Source of the DNA: Bactrocera neohumeralis
Lineage: Eukaryota > Arthropoda > Insecta > Diptera > Tephritidae
Assembly: GCF_024586455.1 (NCBI RefSeq)
Contig: NC_065923.1
Coordinates: 46,756,264-46,820,263 of the forward strand
DNA length: 64,000 bases
Reading direction: 5' to 3'
Shown here: positions 11,218 through 23,185 of the stretch, one piece after another
How positions within the stretch are numbered: the stretch's first letter is position 1
Layout of the letters: every line of letters begins with the position of its first letter
Program-made: the position numbers and the translations under genes
Notes under the pieces: generated by a model
What the model was told of the DNA's origin: nothing
Seen by the model: only the letters and a program-made list of their open reading frames with translations
Databases searched by the model: none

Positions 11218-11551
11218 TACATCAAAATAACGGAAATCAAAAAAACCGACAAATCAAAATACCGAAAATAAACAAAAACACCGACAAACCAAAATGCCAA
11301 CAAATCACAATACCGATGTTTTAAGAAAAGGTCTTGTCCGCCCTTATTTCTATCGAAGCACAGATAGAGAATTCTGCCGAATAAGGGTTATGATCACAAC
11401 GCCACCTTTTCTTAATTCGTCGGTATTGTGATTTGTCGGTGTTTTGATTTGTCGGTATTTTGATTTGCCGGTATTTTGATTTGTCGGTGTTTTGATTTGT
11501 CGGTATTTTGAGTGTCGGGTTTCTAAATTTCGAGATTTTGATTGTCGGCAT
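11218..11551. mobile_element. Small foldback-like element with tandem-repeat arms
   Basis: The right arm (11418-11521) is a tandem array of a 16-bp unit, GATTTGTCGGTATTTT and variants, with clean units starting at 11430, 11446, 11462, 11478 and 11494. The left arm (11232-11316) holds the inverse unit in a more diverged form. In the middle (11318-11415) a second inverted pair, TTAAGAAAAGGT and ACCTTTTCTTAA, encloses CCCTTATT/GAATAAGGG. Long inverted arms made of short tandem repeats are the hallmark of Foldback-type elements. No transposase is present. The minus ORF of 80 codons simply translates the array. Confidence 0.6.
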
Positions 11552-11672
11552 TACGTTATACACCCGTTAAAATTGACTAATCGGTCCAGGTTTTTTTATA
11601 TAAATAAATATATTCATGACAAATACAAAATGATTTGTTTTACGTGTATTTATTGGGTGTATAATAGTAAGA

Positions 11673-12748
11673 ACAAGTAAGGAAGGGCTAAGTTCGGGTG
11701 TCACCGAACATTTTATACTCTCGCATGATGAAGTGATAATCGAGATTTCATTATCCGTCATTTACATATTTTTCAAATACCGTATTTTTGTAAAGTTTTA
11801 TTCCGCTATCATCATTGGTTCCTAATGTACATACATATACTATTATACAGAGAAGGCATCAGATGGAATTCAAAATAGCGTTATATTGGAAGAAGGCGTG
11901 GTTGTCAACCGATTTCACCCATATTTCGTACATGTCATCAGGGTGTTAAGAAAATATTATATACCGAATTTCATTGAAATCGGTTGAGTAGTTCTTGAGA
12001 TATGGTTTTTGGTCCATAAGTGGGCGACGCCACGTCCATTTTCAATTTAAAAAAAAGCCTGAGTGCAGCTTCCTTCTGCCACTTCTTCCGTAAAATTTAG
12101 TGTTTCTGACGTTTTTTGTTAGTCGGTTAACGCACTTTTGGTGATTTTCAACATAACCTTTGTATGGGAGGTGGGCGAGGTTATTATCCGATTTCCTCCA
12201 TTTTTGAACTGTATATGGAAATGCCTGAAGGAAACGACTCTATGGAATTTGGTTGACATAGCTATAGTAGTTTCCGAGATATGTACAAAACACTTAGTAG
12301 GGGGCGGGGCCACGCCCACTTTTCCAAAACAATTGCGTCCAAATACGCCCCTCCCTAATGCGATCCTTTGTGCCAAGTTTCACTTTAATATCTTTATTTA
12401 CGGCTTAGTTATGACACTTTATAGGTTTTCGGTTTTCGCCATTTTGTGGGCGTGGCAGTGGGCCGATTTTGCCCATCTTCGAACTTAACCTTCTTATGGA
12501 GCCAAGAAACGTGTAGTTTCATCATGATATCTCAATTTTTACTCAAGTTACAGCTTGCACGGACAGACGGACGGACAGACGAACGAACGGACAGACAGAC
12601 ATCCGGATTTCAACTCTACTCGTCACCCTGATCACTTTGGTATATATAACCCTATATCTGACTCTTTTAGTTTTAGGACTTACAAACAACCGTTATGTGA
12701 ACAAAACTATAATACTCTCCTTAGCAACTTTGTTGCGAGAGTATAAAA
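11673..12748 (+). repeat. Interspersed ~1.07 kb repeat, copy 1 (CTCTCGCA ends)
   Basis: Starts ACAAGTAAGGAAGGGCTAAG with TTCGGGTGTCACCGAAC, then TTTTATACTCTCGCA at 11711, and closes with the inverse TGCGAGAGTATAAAA at 12734-12748. The interior has several 'gggcgtggc'-like GC boxes (for example near 12300 and 12450) and a GGACAGACGG run at 12558-12600. There is no credible ORF. A second copy in the same orientation lies at 15068-16139; the flanks differ, so these are separate insertions. The class is unknown to me. Confidence 0.8.
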
Positions 12749-12949
12749 ATTGTTGAAAATACGAGTAAAAAAAGGTCTTGTACGATGTCCACGATTGCGG
12801 CCGAAATTTTGATCTAATACAAAAACTTCGAAACGCTTATTAATCTTTAGGAAAGTCGCTATCGAGATTGTTTATTACAGCGTATACTATCCGATAATGC
12901 AAACATGCATTCTGAACGCACTAACCGGCTCTTTAGGTGTTAACAACCC

Positions 12950-13465
12950 GACCTTTTGCCAATGGCTCCTCTACATCAGTACAAGGCAAACTCTCTCTTC
13001 GATATTCGGCTTCCATGAAAGCTTCCTATTGAGGATGAGCAGAGGTGCCACCGCGATCTTATATCTTCTAGTGAATAAAACCATCTCGGCTATTTTTGGG
13101 TTCATTGCGAGAGCGTTTACGACTGCCAAATTTGTTACGACGCTGAGATACCGCTGCGTCGAATTGTTAACGGTACCCAGGAACTTTCCTTTGACCATAA
13201 GCGCTGCATCGTCTGCATAGGCAATCACCCTGCAGCCACTACAGTTTTTAAAGCAGGATCCAGAGAAGAGGAGAGATAACTCTACGTGCAGATCGCAACA
13301 GCGAATTCCTTAAGCTTAATCGGTTCTTCAAGCCATGACCCCATATTATGTAGGGCTATATCTACTGCCTTGCCTTCGCAATAAGTATGTTGCGCTCCTG
13401 ATAAATGGTCCCTTGAAATGCGCCCCCTTATATACCAGTCCAACAGTCTCTCCAGAGTTTTTAAT
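12950..13465 (-). mobile_element. LOA-like non-LTR retrotransposon, RT fragment
   Basis: Minus-strand frames give the RT active-site region: VIAYADDAALMVKGKFLGTV (near 13230-13170), MNPKIAEMVLFTRRYKIAV (near 13105-13050) and LNRKLSWKPNIEERV (near 13030-12985). In another frame upstream lie GRISRDHLSGAQHTYCEGKA and DIALHNMGSWLEEP (near 13440-13320). The 'GKF' after YADD, 'NP.K.E.VLFTR' and 'L..KL.WK.NIE.RV' pattern is typical of the LOA clade. A deletion between the two blocks removes the GTPQGG box. The plus-strand ORF here is a shadow. Confidence 0.7.
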
Positions 13466-14360
13466 AAGAAGGAGAAGAGGCTGATGGGTCATTTCGACAT
13501 GTCCAGTTTTTACAAAAATAAAACAGGGAAGCATTTGCTTGGAAGTGCTTCGTGCGCGAACAGGTTTTGTTCGATTATGTTCATCTCGAAACTCCTATAC
13601 ACTCTAGTGTGTTTACTTTCGACTTCGTACGCATTAATCTACGTTTCAGTACCTGAAACGATCTTATAGACATATTGCGAAGCACCGTTATTACATTTTT
13701 TAAACATTCCGCTCGACCAATTGAAGCAAAGTTTTGTGTGCTCCAACGCAAATGTTTTTGCAGTCGATTTTTCATGCAATATTGAATAGTAATGGGTTAT
13801 ACCAGGGTGACACTTTCAAATATACATTATTTTTGTTTTTTTTTGCTTTTTCGATAGTTTATATTTTCAAAAATATCCTGTGAAATCGGCAAGGTCGTAT
13901 CTTGAATAGTTTTTGAATGGCAGCGCTCTAAAGAGCGACCGCTTACAAGTATTTCGCAGATAGTTGAAACTTTAAACGCATTTTTTCTCGAAACGACATT
14001 TTTCAAAATTGCTGACATCATAATTCAACCAGAAATCGACCGATCCACTTCAAATTAAAACTGAGTAATGTTGAATAAATTTCCTACACATTCGACTGAA
14101 TGCTTTCTTAAAAAAAAAATTCACCATAATCGCCTAATTTTTCCTGGGCTACACTGGTATAGCCCCTTAGTGCTTACATTGGTGGTGATCCACGTTCTCG
14201 ATTGGATTCACAATTGCATCGATAAACAGTGGTCCTTGTTGGAGCCTCCTCGCCAAAAGTTGAATCAAGTTCATCGATGCTCTGGTGCTGAGTTAACCTA
14301 CGTCCTCAATTGTAAAAAATCATCATCATTTAATTGCATTTTTTGAACGAGGTGAACATT
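13466..14360. other. No recognisable element
   Basis: About 900 bp with no clear coding or repeat pattern. A short palindrome-like stretch (ACGTTTCAGTACCTGAAACG) occurs at 13641-13660, within otherwise ordinary sequence. Confidence 0.4.
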
Positions 14361-14369
14361 TTAAGTTAC

Positions 14370-14530
14370 TGTAAACAACACCAACTGATCGATACAAATC
14401 AAGTTCTTATATGGAAAACGTTTTTATTCGATAAGAAGTTTTCACGAAATTTGGCGCATATTAGTGGCCTGTGAAACGTTACAATCGCCAACGAAATGAA
14501 GTATACAGCTGTCATATAAACTAACCGATA
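14370..14530 (-). repeat. GCTAT-family fragment
   Basis: AACTGATCGATACAAATCAA, then GTTCTTATATGG and CAGCTGTCATATAAACT, match the repeat in inverse orientation (compare 52345-52420). It abuts a mariner 3' end. Confidence 0.6.
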
Positions 14531-14544
14531 AAAATAAGAGATAA

Positions 14545-14890
14545 AGATAATTTGTATACCCTTTATTTATATGTATATGTACTACTGTGATTCCATCTCC
14601 TTCAAAGTAATCTCTTCCCACTGCAATAAACTTATGCCAACGAATTTTCCAGTCATCATAGCACTTGGAAAAATCCTCCGTCGTGATCAGATCAGAGCCT
14701 TCCTCGATTCAGCTTTTATATCCTCAATCGAGTCCAAACGGTGTCCTCGGAGTCATGTGAATTTGCTGAATAGCCAGAAGTAAATCAGACGAATGCGGTG
14801 GTTCCGGCACGATATTAGTTGAAAACATGGCGAAAAGATCACGATCAACCAATGCATGTATGAGATGGTGCATTATCGCACTTCTTTGTT
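14545..14890 (-). mobile_element. Mariner fragment, transposase C-terminus
   Basis: Minus-strand frames give FAMFSTNIVPEPPHSSDLLL (14830-14770), the degenerate third-catalytic-Asp region (normally PYSPDLAPCDF). FSKCYDDWKIRWHKFIAVG and DYFEGD follow near 14665-14600, the usual end of mariner transposases of the FEGD type. The 5' two-thirds is absent. A frameshift lies between the blocks. Confidence 0.75.
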
Positions 14891-15067
14891 CAATACATTC
14901 AGACATAGTACAAATCTTAGAATTCACTTTAGAGCCTCACAAAACGACGCGTACCTCAAATACTCAATATTTTGACGTGAAATTTAGCATAGATGCCACT
15001 AACGGTACTACCAACATACAAAAAAAAATTTACCGATTCGAAAAACATGCGAAGTATTAAAAAAAAA

Positions 15068-16139
15068 ACAAGTAAGGAAGGGTTAAGTTCGGGTGTCACC
15101 GAAAATTTTATACTCTCGCATGGTAAAGTGATAATCGAGATTTCATTATCCGTCATTTACATATTTTTCAAATACCGTATTTGTGTAGGTTTTTATTATG
15201 AAACCAATTCCGCTATTTATTTGGAATTAACCTAATGTATATATTATACAGAGAAGGCATCAGATGAAATTCAAAATAGCGTTATATTGGAAGAAGGCGT
15301 GGTTGTGAACCGATTTCACCCATATTTCGTACATGTCATCAGGGTGTTAAGGAAATTTTATATACCGAATTTCATTGAAATCGGTCTAGTAGTTCCTGAG
15401 ATATGGTTTTTGGTCAATAAGTGGGCGACGCCACACCCATTTTCAATTTAAAAAAAAGCCTGGGTGCAGCCTCCTTCTGCCATTTCTTCCGTAAAATTTA
15501 GTGTTTCTGACGTTTTTTGTTAGTCGGTTAACGCACTTTTAGTGATTTTCAACATAACCTTTGTATGGGAGGTGGGCGTGGTTATTATCCGATTTCTTCC
15601 ATTTTTGAACTGTATATGGAAATGCCTGAAGGAAACGACTCTATAGAGTTTGGTTGACATAGCTATAGTAGCTTCCGAGATATGTACAAAAAACTTAGTA
15701 GGGGGCGGGGCCACTCCCACTTTTCCAAAGAAATTACGTCCAAATATGCCCCTCCCAAATGCGATCCCTTGTGCCAAATTTCACTTTAATATTTTTATTT
15801 ATGGCTTAGTTATGACACTTTATAGGTTTTCGGTTTCCGCCATTTTGTGGGCGTGGCAGTGGGCCGATTTTGCCCATCTTCGAACTTAACCTTCTTATGG
15901 AGCCAAGGAATACGTGTACCAAGTTTCATCATGATATCTCAATTTTTACTCAAGTTACAGCTTGCACGGACGGACGGACGGACAGACAGACATCCGGATT
16001 TCGACTCTACTCGTCACCCTGATCACTTTGGTATATATAACCCTATATCTGACTCTTTTAGTTTTAGGACTTACAAACAACCGTTATGTGAACAAAACTA
16101 TAATACTCTCCTTAGCAACTTTGTTGCGAGAGTATAAAA
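15068..16139 (+). repeat. Interspersed ~1.07 kb repeat, copy 2 (CTCTCGCA ends)
   Basis: Same layout as 11673-12748: ACAAGTAAGGAAGGGTTAAG, TTTTATACTCTCGCA at 15106, inverse TGCGAGAGTATAAAA at 16125-16139. It differs from copy 1 by scattered substitutions and small indels, for example GTACCAAGTTTC near 15915 where copy 1 has a shorter version. It lies about 2.3 kb downstream in direct orientation. Confidence 0.8.
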
Positions 16140-17870
16140 ATGGTTTGAAGCACCCTAATGAAGCTATAATTATCTATGTTTCAGCATTAAAAAGTTCCGC
16201 TAAACGCGATTAATTGCTCGTTTGTCAGCTGGCATGAGTTGTGAATGGAAATATTTAAAGTTCCATTGTTTTATATCGATTATAAACGTTTGATTTACTC
16301 ACAGCGCAGCAATTAAGGATAAATTAATTAGCGAACACGGCAGTTGAGCACATTTAAGACACTCATACACACACACACACAGTTACAATTGGACAAGAAT
16401 ACAAATGTTTTGTTTTATTTCCATCAATCACCTGTTCTAAATAGCAAAAGCAACGTGCCGCCGTTTCGGAAGCGCTCGTCATGCACGCATACATACAAAC
16501 ACACATATGTACATGCATGATTGAGTGCGCGATTGTGTATGCATATAGGTGTGTGTGTGTGTTGGGCTGCGTGTGGCAACTATCAAGTGATTTTCAATCA
16601 ACGCCAACAGCCATCAAGCCCAACAAGCTGGCGGCCGCAACGCTCGCCATTTCGGCTTGTGGCCCGCCGCCTGTGCGTTCGTGCGGCTGCGTCGGCGGCT
16701 CGTCGGTCCGTCTGGCGCGCATCAATGTCTCATTTTCTGCATTTTTATGCAAGCAAGCTAGCAAGAAATAAATTTAGCCCTGAATTGTATGCCAAGAAAT
16801 GCGCAATCGGGCTACAATAGCGCCACCCACCCGCGCGCACGCACCACGCACATACGCACATTATATATATGTATATATATATTATACATATATGTATATT
16901 CTAACACCGTTATTTATGTTTCTGCTTATGCACAGCAGCCATTTTATTTATATGAATCCAAACATATTTACCTTTATTGCGTGTGTGCGTGTTCTTTAGC
17001 GCTAATCACGCCGTTAATGCGCTGAGCTGATCGTTCTTTAAATCACCAAAATGATTCTACACAATTTCATTGCATTTAACTCCTTCATCACATGCGTTTT
17101 TCTTGTTTCTCTCTCCTCCTCTCTGTTTTTTCCTTTGCTTTCGGCAGCGCGCGCCTGTTGCCACTCTGGCTGGTGGCTAGTCGCTGGTGGCTGGTGGCGG
17201 TGTTCACTTGGTCTCAATGCAACGCTAAATATTTGCTGCGTCCTATTATAATTTCATTTTAACACTATTAAATTTGTTGCAACTATTTTCGATTTATGCG
17301 TTCGCATTTATTTCGGTTACACTTGGCATATTCTCAAAATTTTTGCGTGCCCTCGTGTGTGGCAATTTTGTTGCCAATGGCGATAGAGAACTCTTAAATC
17401 AAGTGTATTATTATTTCGGTGAATATTTATAGTATATGATTGGTGTAAATGTTTTGAGAAATGTCGTCGTATAGTTTTTTTTTATAAATAAAAAGTGTTT
17501 ACCCCATAATAACCGCAGATGTTTTGATTTTGAAGACAGTGGAGATTACGAAATCATTGCCAGTTGCTTGTTAACTCGTTTGTATGCATTGGAGACTGAA
17601 CTTGAACATTTGCCTCTTTATTTTTCTGAGAACAATGGAAAATGAACTGTCTTGGTAGTTTCTATTTCAAGACCAACGAGTTCTGACTTTCTATATATTC
17701 TACAAACCAATTAAAATATGATATCTGTACCCTTAATAATATGATTTTTATCTGCTTTACCTTTAGCTGTAACATAACAATGTGCTTCAGTTTCAAATTT
17801 ATCGACTTATTTAGACATTCCAGAGATTTTCAATAAAAAAAAAAAAGATCTCTCTGAAGCATTTCTTATA
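16140..17870. other. Unique DNA with GC-richer island and microsatellites
   Basis: A (CA)n run at 16368-16381, (GT)n near 16548-16561, and a GC-rich island at 16630-16720 with many CpGs. Short frames are open on the plus strand there but show no protein-like signature. TA repeats lie at 16861-16900. No transposon is recognised. Confidence 0.5.
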
Positions 17871-17871
17871 T

Positions 17872-19168
17872 AGTGTGATCCATTTCGAGGTTCCCTACCT
17901 TTTTAAAGAAAAAAAAAAAACAGATAAATTTCAAATTGAATGAGTAATGTTTATTATCATTCGAAAGAACATTTGTTGCCATTTATTTTTTGAAGATAAT
18001 CCTTTCCAAATCTTGACTGAGACGTACCCGCGGTCCATCCGTTGATTCCGATTTTCGATGACTCGTTTGTGCATTTCGGCTGGTAACTGGCGAATGACAC
18101 GCGTGATGTTTTGCTCCAAGGCTTGAATCGAAGCGAGGTTGTCTGTATAGACTTTAGGTATTACATATCCCCACCGGAAGAAGTTTAAGGGTGTGATATG
18201 ACACGATCTTGGTGACCAATTGACCGGCCCAAAACGTGGAATTATGTATCTGCTCACCGAGTGTTCTCTCAATAAATCCATTGTTAGGTGCGATGTGTGG
18301 GAAGTAGCGCCGTCGTGTTGAAAGCAAATGTCGCCGAGATCACGAGCTTCAATTTCAGGTATCAAATCGTCGGTTATCACGTCGCGATAATGCTCGCCAT
18401 GACGATTACGTTGTCACCAGCATCATCTTTGAAGAAATATGGAGCGATGATTACACTGGCCCACAAACCACACCAAACCTTTGTTTTTTCTGGATGAAAT
18501 GACAGCTCTTGAATCTCTTCAGATGTTCTTTGTCCCAAATGCGGTAATTTTTTTTTTGTTTCTTTGCATAATCATTGAGCCAGAAAAAAGTTTCACCGCT
18601 GAGCAAAATTTGGCTCTAAAACGTCGGATCTTATTGAAGCTTTTCAAGAGCTTATAGAGTGAGACGATGTCGCTTGCGGAGGTCGAACAGTTATAGTTCT
18701 TGTACAAGCCGTATTTTGTACGCTTTCAATTTAAGATCTTCACGTAAAATGCACCAGGTCGTTCGATACGTCAATCTGAGTTGCTGCGAACGGCGCGAAA
18801 TCGACCCGTGTCGTCATGTACACTCTCAGCTACGGCTGCTATATTTTCTTCACTGCGTGCGGGACGTGGTCTTTTCGGTCGAATATTATCCAATAATGAT
18901 GCTGGGTCTCAAGGTGAGTGATGGTGTTGCGAATAGTGCTCTCAGTCGGCTAGTTATGTTTACCAAAAGTTGATAAATAAACACGAAACACATTCTTTAC
19001 AGAACGAGACATTTTCGTAATAAAGTTGGACGAATTGTAAACGTTGTTCAGGCGTCAGTCTTTCCATGATAAAATGCCAAAAAATACTGAATAAAAATAG
19101 CATGACAGGTTGACACGACTCTCGCGTGATCTGTCAAAAACGGCTATTGAAAAAAATACCTCTAAAGC
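17872..19168 (-). mobile_element. Full-length but dead mariner (PPRSC-type transposase)
   Basis: The left end, GTGTGATCCATTTCGAGG, resembles the end of the copy at 63071, and the right end has GGCTATTG...TACCTCTA. Minus-strand reading begins MERLTPEQRLQFVQLYYENV (near 19065) and ends near 17931. Catalytic region: FQHDGATSHTS carries the second Asp. The third-Asp motif is altered to CHITPLNFFRWGY, where related copies have CDLTPLDYFLWGY, so the catalytic Asp is Asn. A continuous 149-codon frame covers this C-terminal part (17931-18380); the N-terminal half is full of stops. IS630-Tc1-mariner superfamily. Confidence 0.85.
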
Positions 19169-19169
19169 T

Positions 19170-20576
19170 ACCAAATTTGTCGAAAAATTACAATTCACAC
19201 AACTATACGAGCTTGGTACTGTTATGTATTACCTGAGAATTTCAAGAATATATTCCAACTTCACTTGGTAAGCTTAGTGAAACCAAAACAAGACTTCATA
19301 TCGGCTTTGTCGTTCTGTAGACTTGTCGTGCATCTTTAGAATCGCCATAGCATACTACAAAAAGGATAAAAATTCCTGCGACAGTCGCGTATACGTAATC
19401 GGAACGGACCCGGATTTTTAACCGTCCAAGGATTGTCAAACCGGCAGCGATCCTCCAAATTACTTCAGGAACTTTTTTTCAAAAAGCTTCTAAATTTGCT
19501 TCTAATATATATTTTTATATGAATTCCCATTAACTCTAAAGTATTTGTGATACAACAAACAACCGCAGCCACGTTGTTGTTTACGGTAAAAAATATCCTA
19601 AATTCTGTTCTAATTTCCCTGTTTTTGTTTTGAAGCATCAAACGGCTTACTTATCTTTTTCGTTTTGTTACGCACGGCATTGACAAGAAATTGGCAAGTC
19701 AAGTGGTTGACAGCAAAAGCGCGTTCGTGCCGACGACATTGTTGTGACAACAACAGCAATTTGCCCAACCACAGCGACTTTCCGCTTAGCTGAGTAAATG
19801 GGTGAACGTGCATTTACACACATATACTTAAATATGTATATTTCCGAGAAGATATGGGCACGTTGTGGCACCCATTGGCGACACAAGCCTTTTACTCTTG
19901 GTCTATGGGAAAAATTTGACCATTAGTTCGGTCTATTTGCGTGTGCGCCTAGCAGTGCAGGCCGGCCAACCTTCGGTTTCAATGCATTCTCATATAACTG
20001 CATTATTCTATTTATATTAATTTCATTTAGATTTGCTAATTGTAACGTGGGTGTGTTGCTACCTGCCTTTCGCTGTTTGCCTCTCCCTGATATAACAACA
20101 AATACTTGTTTTGAAGTTAATATTGTTGTTTTCATGGTGTCCGACGAAGGGCTAGTCACATGATCATGTCTGTACTGTGTGCTTTTGTTTTGAAATTTAA
20201 CTAAATATTTTCACGCAGTTCTTGGTTAACCCTGTAAAAGCAAAGCTAATGTTGCCATGACAAATATCAATCGTTGACTTTTTTTGTTTTTTTCTAGTTT
20301 TGTTTGAATGTAATTGAACTGACGTCGAAACCGAATTGAACAGATGTTAAACAGTTATTATTATTACGTCCGTTTTTTGTTTTTGTGTAACAGAATTTGT
20401 GAATGTCTAAGGCAAGAACGGCGTAAAACCATATGTGAAGCTTGCCAACTTTCAAAACTATTTTTTTAATCTTCATCGCTTAGCTTTTTTGATTCTTTTC
20501 TAGTTTTTAAGACTGATAGTAAATCGTTTTCACGAAAAAAGAAACGTTATCCGTGTTGCCCCTAACCAAATCACAA
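19170..20576. other. No recognisable element
   Basis: 1.4 kb of A+T-rich DNA. The stretch 19270-19480 is less A+T-rich and looks like old repeat DNA, but I cannot assign it. Short minus-strand ORFs at 19610-20160 show no family resemblance. Confidence 0.4.
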
Positions 20577-20654
20577 TTAAAATAGTTTCCACACGAGAAC
20601 TTGGCTTTGATCGGCCATATACAGCTATACGTTATAGTGCACATCGCATACAGT
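20577..20654 (-). repeat. GCTAT-family scrap joined to a mariner
   Basis: In reverse orientation this gives the repeat's CACTATAACGTATAGCTG followed by GATCAAAGCCAAGTTCTC. It meets the truncated mariner at about 20655 with no intervening sequence. Confidence 0.55.
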
Positions 20655-21354
20655 CCCCTCGGTTGGCTGTTGATTGGTCTTCGGATTGTAATGATGCAAT
20701 GCTGCATCCATTAAAACATATAGACGCAAAACCGTGAGTTTGTTACGCCTGAACATCTCCAGACACTGCTCCGAATCAACAAATCGTCGTGGTTTTTGGT
20801 CAAAAGTGAGCCCGCGTGGCATACACTTTGCACAGAGCTTTCTCATACCTAAATATTCGGGAATGATATGATTTACACGTTCAGTTGATATCTTTAGATT
20901 GCCTGTTATCTCCAATAACGTTACTTTACGGTCATGTAAAGTTATTTTGTGGGCTTTTCGATGTTTTCGTCGTTGACTACCGCTTTTGGGCGACCATTGC
21001 GTTTACCGGCTTCAGTGCTTATTTCAAAACGTTTGAACTTAGCATGCCAATCTTTGAGTGTTGTATTTCCTGAAGGTGTGTCCCGTAACTCGTTCTCAAG
21101 CCAAATTTTTGCTTCAGCCGAATTTTTCCCCTTCAAAAAGGAATATCTTAATAGCACGCGAAATTTCTTTTGTACATTTTTTTCACAATAAAAAAAGTTC
21201 CTTTACTCAAAATAGTATGACTCACAAACTAATAATGCGACAGCTGTCAAATTTATACACGCGACTTTTGAAGGTTAAGGCAAACTAAAAATCATATGGA
21301 TTTAATTATAGTAGCGCCATCTATATATTAGACCGCGGACTTTTCAATTGATCT
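20655..21354 (-). mobile_element. Mariner, 5' part only (family of 30869-32178)
   Basis: The right end, CGGACTTTTCAATTGATCT at about 21354, is the inverse of the terminus at 30869. The minus strand gives FLKGKNSAEAKIWLENELRD, then KDWHAKFKRF and GRPKAVVNDENIE (21140-20945). ISTERVNHIIPEYLGMRKLC, CMPRGLTFDQKPRR and CLEMFRRNK follow (20895-20740). These are the two helix-turn-helix domains with the GRP linker. The first catalytic Asp region is degraded to LMDAALHHY (normally MDETWLHH), and everything after it is missing. Confidence 0.8.
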
Positions 21355-21504
21355 GTTATATCTGCAAAACTCTCCAAATTCTTCTAAATAATCTAAATAA
21401 TTTTTATTTAAGTGTCAATTCTATTCTTTCCATTTTACAGTTTGCCACACATACTACCACATACACAACCTAAAACTATGTCAAAAAGTATGAGCTTAAA
21501 ATAG

Positions 21505-21615
21505 CTTTAGGTTAGGTTAGATTAAGTTAAGTGGTCGATCCTATGCGGGATCTCACTGGGAAAGCTTAGAACGCCGGAGTTGCTTAAGTAAATGCAATTT
21601 TAGTTGCACTACATT
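21505..21615 (+). repeat. TTAGG-containing interspersed repeat fragment
   Basis: TTAGGTTAGGTTAGATTAAG leads into TGGTCGATCC...GGGATCTCACTGG. I recall similar strings as common dispersed repeats in flies. The TTAGG units here are too few to be telomeric. Confidence 0.45.
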
Positions 21616-22329
21616 TTAAAAGATCTGGCAACTTTGTCTACAAATTTTTAGCGTACACCAATTATATGCATTAGCTCGTGTCATAATTTCTCTATTAAAT
21701 TCCTTTTGAAGACAGCCGCCAAATGGTTGCACTTTGAGTGGGAGAAATCTGCTCTCAATGGAATCCACCACCTGCCTCAAGCCGCATAAATTTCTTGCTG
21801 TTGCTGTGCGCCAATAATTTCACTAATAATAACTAAAAATAATAATCAGCTGTAATAAAATCTAAAAATTAATTCATTTCAAATGAGCATTACAATGTTG
21901 CCATATTCATTTTGAGTCAGTGAGCGAAGGCTTGCCAGAAATGGCATTTAATAATATTATTCCTATAAATTTATTAGGTGCGGATCATTATTTGCGTCTG
22001 TATGTGTGCAATTATTAAAACTACAAATGGAAAATGTTACGTGAATCACTGCATAATATTTTTGCACTTTATTTGCTATAAAATGTTAACAAATTCTCGG
22101 CGAGAAATGAAAATATTACACATTTTCAAATACTTTGTTGCATAACTGTTTATTAAACAAATAAAGATATGACGTCATGTTCTGTTAGTGAAAGAGAATA
22201 TAAAATAATAGATAAAAGTACGAAAGAACTGAATAAAATTTCAATTATTTTTGACTTTGAAAGTATTAAGGCATTTATTAAATAATTGTGGGCGCTGAAT
22301 ATATACATTGTGACAAAAAACACCCGGAA
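21616..22329. other. No recognisable element
   Basis: About 700 bp of A+T-rich DNA with no coding pattern or known end. Confidence 0.4.
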
Positions 22330-22965
22330 ATTTTAGTTAAATTCCCCGACTAATAGGAGAAGCTTACGGTGATTCCGTTTTATCAAAAACTTAAGCCTAC
22401 GAGTGGTACAAAGCCTTCAAAGACGGGCGAGAGATCGTTGAAGACATGCCTCGTTCAACTGATGAAAATAATAAAAAAGTCGAGCATACTTGAAAATCAT
22501 AAGGCAAGTGTTAGAAAGATGCTAAGAGAGCTCGACATCTCACGAGTTCGTTTGGATGATTTCGGTGAACATTTTGGGTACGAAATGTGTTCCTACGCGA
22601 CTCGTCTCGATAAAGCTGAATGATTGTTTTTCAAAAACAGTTCCGTAAACAGGTCTCTTTGGACATGCTTGATCGTGGGAATTCCGATCCCGCATTCATG
22701 GGAAGCATTATAACTGCCGATGAGACATGGGTTTATGAGTTTGATATGCAACGAGCCGAAACCAAAAAGTCACACCAAAGGCTCTCATAAATCAAGGTGA
22801 CAAGGTCACTGTTTTTTCCGATATTCGTGGTTTGAACATCCGACGAAAACGGCCAGAATTGTGGAAAAATAATTCATGGATTCTACACGATGATAATACA
22901 TTATCACATCGAGTCACGATTGTGATCGAATTTAAAGCCAAAAACGCATTGAGTACTGCAATAAA
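22330..22965 (+). mobile_element. Mariner fragment, plus strand
   Basis: Shifting plus frames give GEAYGDSVLSKT then EWYKAFKDGREIVEDMPRST (22350-22460). MLDRGNSDPAFMGSIITADE and TWVYEFDMQ follow (22660-22750, first catalytic Asp in ADETW). Next come ELWKNNSW and an eroded second-Asp region (LHDDN near 22890), with TIVIEFKAKNALST near 22920-22960. The third Asp region is absent. Multiple stops and frameshifts are present. Confidence 0.75.
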
Positions 22966-23185
22966 ATTTAGAATCTCCTTGATTCCGTAGCTGATCTCTA
23001 AGAAGTCCTCCGAAAAATCAAAATTATTAAATGAAAAATCGTATTATCTTCGATCATTTTCTGCCAAATATATTAAAGAAAGTCGTATGAAAATTACAAG
23101 AGGTTCACCCGTTTTGGAAAGAGTTTCCTCACGGGCTCTAATAACAGGATTTCGAGTAAGACTCCGGAATAACAAATATATATAC

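Noticed and set aside
21505..21535. Telomere-like TTAGG repeats
   Set aside because: Only a few degenerate units, embedded in a dispersed repeat. Flies lack TTAGG telomeres, so this is not a telomeric tract.
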